Origin: Acidobacteriota bacterium
GTDB lineage: Bacteria; Acidobacteriota; UBA4820; DSQY01
Assembly: GCA_021814355.1 (NCBI GenBank)
Contig: JAKAIJ010000004.1
Span: 1 to 25,413 of the forward strand
Length of the DNA stretch: 25,413 nt
Direction of reading: 5' to 3'
Positions within the stretch are counted from its first letter, which is position 1; each line of letters opens with the position of its first letter. The notes under the pieces are model-generated. The model was not told the origin of the DNA, ran no database searches, and saw only the letters and a list, made by a program, of their open reading frames with translations. The position numbers were made by a program, and so were the translations under genes. Positions 9,686 to 16,193 of the stretch are shown piece after piece.

Positions 9686-11248
9686 ATGCGGGAGCGGGGG
9701 CTCTACCGCCATACCCTCGTGATGGCCCTCCTGACGGCCCTCAGCCGGGTGCTCGGGTACGTGAGGGACCGGGTCATCGCCCATCTGCTGGGCACCTCCT
9801 ACCTGGCGGACGCCTTCTACATCGCCTTCCGGATTCCCAACACCTTCCGGCGCTTCGTGGCCGAGGGGGCCATGACCGCCTCGCTCGTCCCGGTCCTCTC
9901 CCGCTCCTTCCACGAGGAGGAGCCGGAGCGGGCCTGGCTCTTCGCCCGCCGGTTTTTCTGGATCTTCGGCACGCTCCTGGTGGCACTCGGCGCCCTGGGG
10001 GTGGCGGGCTCGCCGCTGATGGTGCGGCTCCTGGCCTGGGAGTACGCCCAGAAGGCGCCTGAGATCTACGCCCTGACCATCCGGCTCACGGCGCTCGTCT
10101 TCCCCTACATCACCCTCGTCTCGCTCTCGGCCGTGGCCCAGGGCATCCTCAATTCGCGCGATGTCTTCGGTCCCCCGGCCTTCACGCCCACCCTCTTGAA
10201 CCTGACCATGGTGGCGGCGGCCTGGTTCTGGGGCCGGGGCTCCGAGAACCCCACGGTGGTCCTGGCCTGGGGCGTGCTCGCGGGAGGGCTCTGCCAGTTC
10301 CTCTTCCTGGTGCCTTACCTGGCGAAGGAGGGGATGTCCTTCGCGCCCGCATGGTCCTTCTCGGACCCGCACGTCCGGCAGGTCTTCACCCTCATGCTCC
10401 CGGCGGTCTTCGGCGCCGGGGTGAGCCAGGTCATCGTCCTGGTCGGCACCGCCATGGGCCATCTGGTGGGAGAGGGCGCGGTTTCGGCCCTCTACTACGC
10501 CAACCGAATCACCGAGCTGGCCTTCGGCCTCTTCGCGGTGTCGCTCTCCACCGCGGTCCTGCCGCGCATGTCGCGCCAGGCGGCGGAGGGCGACAAGGGG
10601 GCGCTCTCCGCGACGCTCGAGGAGGCGCTCTCCATGGTCTTCTTCGACATGCTCCCGGCCACCGCGGGCCTGCTGGCGCTGTCGGAACCCATCGTGCGCG
10701 TCCTGCTCAAGACCGGCAGTTTCGACGAGGGGTCGGTGGAGATGACCGCGGGGCCGCTGGCGGCGTACGCGGCGGGGATCGCGGTCTGGTCGCTGGCCAT
10801 CGTCCTGGTGCGGGTTTGCCACGCCCACAAGGACATGCTCTCGCCGCTCTGGGCGGGGCTCGCTACGCTGGTGGTCTACGTGACGCTGGGGGTGGCACTT
10901 CTGCCGGCGTTCAAGACGACGGGGATCGCGGCGGCCTCCTCGGTCTCGGCGGCGGTGAACCTGGCGTGGCTGGCGTGGGCGGTGCGACGCAAGCACGGCG
11001 TGGCGCTGCCGTGGGCGGCGTGCGGAAAGGCGCTGCTGCGGACGGGGCTCCTCTCCGCGGCCACGGGGGCCGCGGCCTGGGGCGTCTACGCGGCGCTGCC
11101 CCACGCCCGCCTCCGGGAGGCGCTCGCGGCGCTCTGCGCGGCCATCGCGGCCGGGCTGGCGGTGTACGGCGCGGGGGCGATCCTCTTCCGCTTCCCCGAG
11201 GCGGTAAAGGCCCTGGAGTTCCTCAAGCGCAAATTCGGCAAGAAGTAA
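9686..11248 (+). CDS. murJ: Lipid II flippase MurJ (MviN family)
   Basis: Inner-membrane flippase that moves the peptidoglycan precursor lipid II to the periplasmic face; 520 residues, about 14 hydrophobic segments, as in the family. The N-terminal signature is SRVLGYVRD (20-28), then ADAFYIAFRIPN and FRRFVAEGAMTASLVPV. Arg21, Arg27, Asp42 and Arg55 correspond to E. coli Arg18, Arg24, Asp39 and Arg52, residues reported as needed for function. The frame is open upstream to a GTG at 9626, but the ATG at 9686 gives the normal family N-terminus, and the upstream stretch overlaps the sigma54 promoter. The gene diverges from the regulator-degP operon and stands alone in its transcription unit. A strong hairpin follows about 140 bases downstream. 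Confidence 0.94.
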   Translation: MRERGLYRHTLVMALLTALSRVLGYVRDRVIAHLLGTSYLADAFYIAFRIPNTFRRFVAEGAMTASLVPVLSRSFHEEEPERAWLFARRFFWIFGTLLVALGALGVAGSPLMVRLLAWEYAQKAPEIYALTIRLTALVFPYITLVSLSAVAQGILNSRDVFGPPAFTPTLLNLTMVAAAWFWGRGSENPTVVLAWGVLAGGLCQFLFLVPYLAKEGMSFAPAWSFSDPHVRQVFTLMLPAVFGAGVSQVIVLVGTAMGHLVGEGAVSALYYANRITELAFGLFAVSLSTAVLPRMSRQAAEGDKGALSATLEEALSMVFFDMLPATAGLLALSEPIVRVLLKTGSFDEGSVEMTAGPLAAYAAGIAVWSLAIVLVRVCHAHKDMLSPLWAGLATLVVYVTLGVALLPAFKTTGIAAASSVSAAVNLAWLAWAVRRKHGVALPWAACGKALLRTGLLSAATGAAAWGVYAALPHARLREALAALCAAIAAGLAVYGAGAILFRFPEAVKALEFLKRKFGKK

Positions 11249-11391
11249 CGAAGGGCGGTAGACCTCTTGGCGACGCCGCACGGTTGCCTGGCGGCCTGAC
11301 CGGGCGGAAGGCGGAGGCCTGCGGCCCCCTCGGCCGCGCGCGGGGAAGGCTCCGCGAGTGAACTCTCTTCGCCTCCCCCGTCCGCGCGACC

Positions 11392-11434
11392 GCGGCCGCC
11401 GGGGTTCCCCGGCGGCCGCCTTCTGCCCTGTTTT
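11392..11434 (+). terminator. Terminator-like hairpin downstream of murJ
   Basis: A perfect 13-bp GC-rich inverted repeat (11392-11404 with 11407-11419) is followed by a loosely T-rich stretch ending TTTT (11431-11434). The T run is not adjacent to the stem, so termination may be inefficient. It lies about 144 bases after the murJ stop. Confidence 0.5.
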
Positions 11435-11501
11435 GAGACTGAAGCCGCACCCCCCTAATAAGAGCGCCGCGAGTCTCGGACCATCTACTTTGCCAACCTT
11501 C

Positions 11502-11550
11502 GGGGGCCACATCCTCAACGTACGTTAAGTACGCCTGCGGTGTGGCCCCC
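11502..11550. repeat. Nested inverted repeat
   Basis: Perfect 10-bp outer arms GGGGGCCACA (11502-11511) and TGTGGCCCCC (11541-11550) enclose inner arms CGTAC (11519-11523) and GTACG (11529-11533) around GTTAA. It has no T-tail and is too far from murJ to be its obvious terminator. It could be a REP/MITE-like element, a structured RNA or a recombination site; the identity is unknown. Confidence 0.6.
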
Positions 11551-11794
11551 TCGGTCGGCTTCGTATCTGGCCCAATCCGCGCGGCAGCCGCCCTCGTGGC
11601 ATCGGAGCTACGCGTCAGAGACCTTGCGGCTTGCATGCGCCAGGCCTACAATTCTGCCTGATGAACAGCGAAGAAGTGGGCTTGACGCCGAGGAATGTAC
11701 CCTTGGGAGACCTGCCACCGCTCCTCCCATTGGAGCCGTACGCCCGGGGAGCAATAGCCAGGGAGCAAGAAACCCAATGAGGGGAAATAAGGAT

Positions 11795-11831
11795 GTCCCC
11801 AGATTACACGCAGATTACACGAGCTGGGGAC
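11795..11831. repeat. Short inverted repeat enclosing a duplicated 11-mer
   Basis: Arms GTCCCCAG (11795-11802) and CTGGGGAC (11824-11831) are perfect. They enclose two adjacent copies of CAGATTACACG (11800-11810 and 11811-11821); the first copy overlaps the left arm by three bases. GATTACAC-type tandem repeats are, from memory, common intergenic repeats in several phyla. Two units are too few and too close to be a CRISPR array. Confidence 0.65.
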
Positions 11832-12043
11832 TTCACAGTGTGGCGTTTCGCTTGAGGGCGCGTCAGGAGTACAATTGAGCCGTTGTTTGAGTTGCTGGCG
11901 GCAGATGATTTGCTGGGAGTAGCGCGATGACGGTTTGGGAAATACTCAAAGGGTCGGCAAGATGATCATCAGGCCTTCAGTGTGAAATGGAAAGACCCCA
12001 GTCCCGCGTACCAAGGGCGAACACGATTAGGAGGCAAGTAAAC

Positions 12044-14434
12044 ATGGATGGCAGCAAGAAGCCTCAAATTGCCCCCACATTCTGCGAATATGCGTCAGGA
12101 CCCTGCGACCAGAATTTCGCCGACTCAATCCCTTGCAAGGGATTGCTTCTCTATCCATCAGATCCGCCAGTGATTGCTAGAACGATAGAATCTGCGGTAA
12201 AGTCCTTAAAAACGTCTAAAGACCTCGACAGTTGGAAAACGTGGCGAGATCTGAGAACGGCTGGCCAGATAATCTTCTGCACCATATGCAAAGCTGTTCG
12301 CTTCTCCGAAAATGTCTTTGCCGACGTTACCACGTTGAATTTCAACGTGCTTTTTGAGATCGGTTTCTCTCTCGGCCTTGAAAAGGCGGTTGCTCCCATT
12401 CGGGATGCCTCTTTTATCAAGGACAAGAAAGCCTTCGAAGAGCTTGGCCTGCTCGATACAATGGGATACACGGATTTTCAAAACTCAGATCAACTTGCGA
12501 CAAGAATCCAGCAGAGCCTGCCCCTCAATCAAGTTGCTGGCTCATTAGTTGCAATTAACTTCGAAGCGCCCCTCTATGTCGTGAAAGGACCGTTGAACAC
12601 TGAAGGAGAGGTCCGCCTACTGTCTACGTTGAAACGATCAGCTCTCCGTTTTCGAACATACGACCCGGCTGAGAACAGTAGGATTTCTCTTTACGAACTT
12701 CGCAAGCAAGTATCCAGTTCGCTTGCTGTAATAGCACACCTGTCGAGTAGAGATCGTAAGGGCGCAGATATCTACAATGCTCGGTCCGCCTTTGCTGCAG
12801 GACTTGCATTGGCTCAAGGCAAGGTGGTTCTCATGCTGCAAGAAGGTCACTTTTCACAGCCCCTAGACTATAGGGACATAGTGAAAAGCTACACAGACCC
12901 AGAGCATGTGCAGAAGTTGGTACAGAACGTAATACGAAAGACAATCCAATTGCTACAAAGTCAGCACTATCGTTCTTCGGAATCGCCCACCGGACTTCTC
13001 GAGTCCGTCGACATAGGCGATACTGCCGCGGAGAATGAAAGCCATCCACTTCAAGCTTACTTCTTGCGAACCGCGCAATACCAGCAAGCGAAACTGGGTT
13101 ACGCAAGATTGGTGGTGGGACGCAAGGGCTCCGGCAAGACCGCCATTTTCTATGCCTACAAAGATTCCTTTGGAAATAGCCGCTCACGCTTTGTTCTCGA
13201 CTTGAAACCGGAGGGCTCACAATTCACTAAGTTAAGAGAAACAATCTTGTCAAAGCTCAGCCCCGGACTTCAGGAACACACGCTCACCGCCTTTTGGAAT
13301 GTGATTCTGGTTGGAGAACTAGCCCAGAAAATTGCTGAGGATGAGGTTGCGTGGGCAAGTAGGGACCCAGAAAGAAGCCGACGGTTTATGCACGTAACGA
13401 AGGTTCTCAAGGACTTTGGTCTTGCGGAAAGAGGTGATTTCTCCGAACGGTTGCTTAACCATGTTAACAGGATTACAAAAGCTTACCAGAAAATTGATGG
13501 AGAGACTACTGCGAAGGAACTAACACAGATTCTTTATGTCAATGATATCCGCATGTTGGACGATGCAGTTTCCGACTACCTAAGTGACAAGGATGACGTA
13601 GCGTTGATCGTGGACAATCTTGATAAAGGGTGGCCAACCAGAGGTGCGACGGCTGTAGATATCCTGGTTATAAAAACGCTCTTGGAGGCCACAAGAAAAC
13701 TCCAAAGTCAGTTAGAGTCCAGAAACGTGCGATTCCACTGCCTAGTCTTTTTGCGGAACGATATTTACGAGCACTTAGTGCGAGAAACGTCTGACAAAGG
13801 AAAAGATACTTCCATAAATCTCGATTGGTCAGATCCGGAACTGTTCAAGGAGCTATTTCGTTTGAGAGTCGTGGCATCAGGCCTAGAAAAAGGGACTTTT
13901 GACGAGATATGGAGCTTGTTTTTTGAGCGCTTCATAGATACGTCTGATTCCTTTCAGTACATTGTGGAACGCACACTGATGAGGCCAAGGGATTTCTTGT
14001 CGTTCCTTCACTGCGCTATAGAGGTGGCAATAAATAGGGGCCATGACAAAGTCCTTGCTGGCGATCTCAGGTATGCTGAAGTTGTATATTCAACAGAGAT
14101 GCTGAAAATGGCCGCAGCAGAGTTGTGCGACGTCTACCCAGGAATTGGAGACATGTGGTTCTTCCTCGGATGCTCGACGAGCTTGTCTGCGGAGGATCTC
14201 AGGCAGTTGCTGATAAAAGCTAGACTAGACCCGGATCAGCTGGACGATGCAATCAACCTGCTTGCTTGGTACGGTTTCTTGGGGGTGCGAACAAAGACGG
14301 ACGAAAGACCCCGCTTCGCATATGAGATGCGCTATGAGATGAAGCGGCTGCTAGCACCAATTGCAAACGGTTCTGGACACTTCGTAATACATGCAGCCTA
14401 TCGAAGCGCACTCGAATGTGTTGGGTCAGAGTAA
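12044..14434 (+). CDS. Tandem TIR/NDT-like domains fused to an Sll1717-like P-loop ATPase (putative defence protein)
   Basis: 796 residues; cytoplasmic, with no signal peptide or membrane helix. The ATG at 12044 is chosen over one at 11987 because a perfect AGGAGG (12029-12034) lies nine bases upstream. Residues about 30-165 resemble TIR/nucleoside 2-deoxyribosyltransferase-like folds, with ADVTTLNFNVLFEIG (93-107), including Asp94 and Glu105, then a LGLEKAVAPI strand. Residues about 175-300 look like a second, degenerate copy (FAAGLALAQGKVVLMLQEG, 250-268). The ATPase has Walker A GRKGSGKTAIF (359-369), DLKPEGSQF (386-394), Walker B VALIVDNLDKGW (519-530), FLRNDIYEHL (569-578) and RPRDFLSFLH (647-656). 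The DNLDKGW and RNDIY patterns recall the P-loop ATPase Sll1717 family. Residues about 700-770 may form a winged helix. Codon use is far more AT-rich than its neighbours, suggesting transfer. No partner gene is adjacent. Function is inferred: an ATP-driven sensor with a nucleotide- or NAD-targeting N-terminus. Confidence 0.75.
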   Translation: MDGSKKPQIAPTFCEYASGPCDQNFADSIPCKGLLLYPSDPPVIARTIESAVKSLKTSKDLDSWKTWRDLRTAGQIIFCTICKAVRFSENVFADVTTLNFNVLFEIGFSLGLEKAVAPIRDASFIKDKKAFEELGLLDTMGYTDFQNSDQLATRIQQSLPLNQVAGSLVAINFEAPLYVVKGPLNTEGEVRLLSTLKRSALRFRTYDPAENSRISLYELRKQVSSSLAVIAHLSSRDRKGADIYNARSAFAAGLALAQGKVVLMLQEGHFSQPLDYRDIVKSYTDPEHVQKLVQNVIRKTIQLLQSQHYRSSESPTGLLESVDIGDTAAENESHPLQAYFLRTAQYQQAKLGYARLVVGRKGSGKTAIFYAYKDSFGNSRSRFVLDLKPEGSQFTKLRETILSKLSPGLQEHTLTAFWNVILVGELAQKIAEDEVAWASRDPERSRRFMHVTKVLKDFGLAERGDFSERLLNHVNRITKAYQKIDGETTAKELTQILYVNDIRMLDDAVSDYLSDKDDVALIVDNLDKGWPTRGATAVDILVIKTLLEATRKLQSQLESRNVRFHCLVFLRNDIYEHLVRETSDKGKDTSINLDWSDPELFKELFRLRVVASGLEKGTFDEIWSLFFERFIDTSDSFQYIVERTLMRPRDFLSFLHCAIEVAINRGHDKVLAGDLRYAEVVYSTEMLKMAAAELCDVYPGIGDMWFFLGCSTSLSAEDLRQLLIKARLDPDQLDDAINLLAWYGFLGVRTKTDERPRFAYEMRYEMKRLLAPIANGSGHFVIHAAYRSALECVGSE

Positions 14435-14545
14435 GTTCAAGACCAAAAAGGACCTGCCCCTAGAACCGCGGGGTCACATCTTGCTGTCTAGCACATCAAG
14501 TCCCTGTAGTGCACCCCTCAAGTCAAGCCACCTGGTTGCGTTGTT

Positions 14546-14568
14546 GAGCCCGGTATTCGTGCGGGCTC
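14546..14568. terminator. Hairpin between convergent genes
   Basis: Perfect 7-bp arms GAGCCCG (14546-14552) and CGGGCTC (14562-14568) with a 9-base loop, ending three bases after the alcohol dehydrogenase stop. In the plus direction it is followed by TGTTAGTGTCTT, which is weakly T-rich. In the minus direction there is no T run. It may act as a weak terminator for one or both genes. Confidence 0.35.
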
Positions 14569-14570
14569 TG

Positions 14571-15632
14571 TTAGTGTCTTCCCTTCTTCGTGAGGCTCGC
14601 GGCGTCAATGACGAAGCGGTAGCGCACGTCGCTCTTGAGCATGCGCTCGTAGGCCTCGTTGACTTTCTGCGCGGGGATGACCTCCACCTCGGAGACGATG
14701 CCGTGGGCGCCGCAGTAGTCGAGCATCTCCTGAGTCTCTTGGATGCCGCCGATGAGGGAGCCGACGAGGCGCTTGTTGCCGCCGATGAGGGCGAAGGCGG
14801 AGACGGGGATGGGCGCGGGCGGGGCGCCCACGACGACCAGGGTGCCCTCGGGCCGCAGGAGGCCCAGGTGCTTGTTGTAGTCGTGGGGTGCGGAGACCGT
14901 GTCCACGAGAAGATCGAAGCGTCCGGCCAGCGTCTTGAAGGTGGCCTCCTCGGAGGTGAGGGCGAAGGCGTGGGCTCCCAGCCGCTTGGCGTCGGCCTCC
15001 TTGGCCTTCGAGGTCGAGAGCATGGTCACCTCGGCGCCCATGGAGGTGCCCAGCTTGACCGCCATGTGGCCCAGGCCGCCCAGGCCCACGACGCCCAGCC
15101 GGTCGCCCTTCTTGCAGCCCCACCGGCGCAGGGGCGAATAGGTCGTGATCCCCGCGCACAGCAGCGGCGCGGCCCCCGCGGGATCGAGGTTCTCGGGCAC
15201 CTTGAGGACGAAGGCCTCGTCCACGACGATCCGCGTGGAGTAGCCGCCGAAGGTGGGCGTCTTGCGGTCCATCTCGGTTCCGTTGTAGGTGAAGGCGGCG
15301 CCCTTCTGGCAGAACTGCTCGAGGCCGCGCCGGCAGGGGTCGCAGGCGCGGCAGGAGTCCACCATGCACCCCACGCCCGCCAGGTCGCCCGGCTTGACGC
15401 GGGAGACGGCGGAGCCGGTCTTCGCCACGCGGCCCACGATCTCGTGGCCCGGCACCATGGGGTAGGAGGAGCCGCCCCACTCGTCGCGCGCCTGGTGGAC
15501 ATCCGAGTGGCAGATGCCGCAGAAAAGGATCTCGATGGCCACGTCTTTGGGGCCGGGATCGCGACGGGCGATGGTGTGGGGACCGAGGGGTTTCTTGGGG
15601 TCAAAGGCGGCGTAGGCGGGAACCTTGGACAT
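14571..15632 (-). CDS. Zinc-dependent NAD(P)-alcohol dehydrogenase (YahK/cinnamyl-alcohol-dehydrogenase-like)
   Basis: Medium-chain dehydrogenase, 353 residues, expected to interconvert aldehydes and alcohols. Catalytic-zinc ligands are Cys41 (GICHSDVH), His63 with Glu64 (PGHE) and Cys159 (LLCAGITTYSPL). The structural-zinc cysteines are Cys94, Cys97, Cys100 and Cys108 (C-x2-C-x2-C-x7-C). The Rossmann motif is GLGGLGHMAVKLG (183-195). The Ser-Thr-Ser-Lys after the second strand resembles NADPH-preferring relatives (inference). The ATG at 15632 has AGGAGG six bases upstream. The open frame runs farther upstream, but the family N-terminus (SKVPAYAAFDPKKPLGPHTI) begins here. It is convergent with the accessory ATPase gene and 131 bases downstream of the cupin gene. 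It lies about 8 kb from the aldehyde dehydrogenase, so a joint pathway is only a guess. Confidence 0.92.
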   Translation of the reverse strand: MSKVPAYAAFDPKKPLGPHTIARRDPGPKDVAIEILFCGICHSDVHQARDEWGGSSYPMVPGHEIVGRVAKTGSAVSRVKPGDLAGVGCMVDSCRACDPCRRGLEQFCQKGAAFTYNGTEMDRKTPTFGGYSTRIVVDEAFVLKVPENLDPAGAAPLLCAGITTYSPLRRWGCKKGDRLGVVGLGGLGHMAVKLGTSMGAEVTMLSTSKAKEADAKRLGAHAFALTSEEATFKTLAGRFDLLVDTVSAPHDYNKHLGLLRPEGTLVVVGAPPAPIPVSAFALIGGNKRLVGSLIGGIQETQEMLDYCGAHGIVSEVEVIPAQKVNEAYERMLKSDVRYRFVIDAASLTKKGRH

Positions 15633-15763
15633 GGAGGGCCTCCTGGGTGGCTCGCGGGGCGGTGACCGGCGGGCCGGACTTGCCGCGCCCGAGACGGGAA
15701 ACTGCGGGCCCGCTGGGGTGATTCCCCGGGGGGCGGGTCTCCGGTCGCACCGCGGGCAGGCGG

Positions 15764-16144
15764 TTATCTCCGGTAGACGTCTTCCACCCGGACGATGTCG
15801 GATTCGTCGGAGTCGCCGAGCCACAGCTCCAGAAAACGCGCCGTGCGCTTGCCCGTGCCGCGGACGCGGTGGCGGGTCCCGCGGGGGATCCAGATCTCCT
15901 CCCCCGGCGCGGGACGCCAGACCCGGCTCTCGAGGGTCATCTCCAGGCCGTCGTCGAGGATGACCCAGAATTCGTCGCGGCGGTGGTGGTACTGGAGGGA
16001 GAGGACCCCCCCGGGGTTCACGGTGATGATCTTCACGCTCCCGACGCCTTCCACCGGGAAGCGCCGGAACGCCCCCCACGGGCGCTGGTCTTCCTGGATG
16101 CCCGTGCGGAACGCCTCGTACCGAACCTCGCCCTCGTCGGCCAT
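15764..16144 (-). CDS. Mannose-6-phosphate isomerase-type cupin protein
   Basis: Small cytoplasmic cupin, 126 residues. It matches the C-terminal cupin of type II mannose-6-phosphate isomerase/GDP-mannose pyrophosphorylase enzymes: RPWGAF (21-26), PGGVLSLQYHHRRDEFWVI (44-62) with candidate metal ligands Gln51, His53 and Glu58, then IPRGTRHRV with His92, and a C-terminal ESDIVRVEDVYRR. The nucleotidyltransferase half found in the bifunctional enzymes is absent, so it is a stand-alone cupin. Isomerase activity is plausible but not shown; other sugar-phosphate binding roles are possible. The ATG at 16144 has GGAGGG just upstream. It follows folP by 49 bases and could be co-transcribed, although an extended -10 sequence lies in the gap. 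Confidence 0.85.
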   Translation of the reverse strand: MADEGEVRYEAFRTGIQEDQRPWGAFRRFPVEGVGSVKIITVNPGGVLSLQYHHRRDEFWVILDDGLEMTLESRVWRPAPGEEIWIPRGTRHRVRGTGKRTARFLELWLGDSDESDIVRVEDVYRR

Positions 16145-16168
16145 CGCGCCCTCCGAAGCGGCAACCCA

Positions 16169-16177
16169 AGGATACCA
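16169..16177 (-). promoter_or_regulatory. Possible extended -10 promoter for the cupin gene
   Basis: The minus strand reads TG-G-TATCCT (16177-16169), the same extended -10 form (TGnTATCCT) seen before murJ. No clear -35 is present. The predicted start near 16162 would leave an 18-base leader containing the GGAGGG ribosome-binding site. Confidence 0.3.
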
Positions 16178-16193
16178 GAAAGAGGCGGTGGGG

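Larger units (their letters stand above)
11249..12043. other. Long non-coding stretch between murJ and the accessory ATPase gene
   Basis: No convincing gene is seen. It holds a small GC hairpin (11321-11326 with 11332-11337), a terminator-like hairpin (11392-11419), a nested inverted repeat (11502-11550) and a short inverted repeat enclosing a duplicated 11-mer (11795-11831). Base composition falls from very GC-rich near murJ to much more AT-rich by about 11760, so the junction of accessory DNA with the core chromosome lies inside it. Open frames here (for example plus 11540-11878 and minus 11223-11636) have no recognisable motifs or ribosome-binding sites. Confidence 0.6.

Noticed and set aside
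9269..11518. 749-codon minus-strand frame across murJ
   Set aside because: Arg/Gly/Glu/His-rich shadow of murJ; murJ has all conserved residues in the opposite strand.
11223..11636. 137-codon minus-strand frame running into the murJ 3' end
   Set aside because: Arg/Ala/Pro-rich, crosses both hairpins and overlaps murJ; it looks like chance coding.
11800..11821. Possible CRISPR start
   Set aside because: Only two 11-base units in direct contact, no spacers, no cas genes.
11852..11875. TTGAGG...TACAAT as promoter of the accessory gene
   Set aside because: The spacer is only 12 bases, too short for sigma70; no convincing promoter for this gene was found.
11540..11878. 112-codon plus-strand frame in the gap before the accessory gene
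   Set aside because: No ribosome-binding site or recognisable motif, and it runs through the short repeat at 11795-11831.
11987..12043. Upstream ATG for the accessory ATPase gene
   Set aside because: It has no ribosome-binding site, whereas the ATG at 12044 has a perfect AGGAGG nine bases before it.
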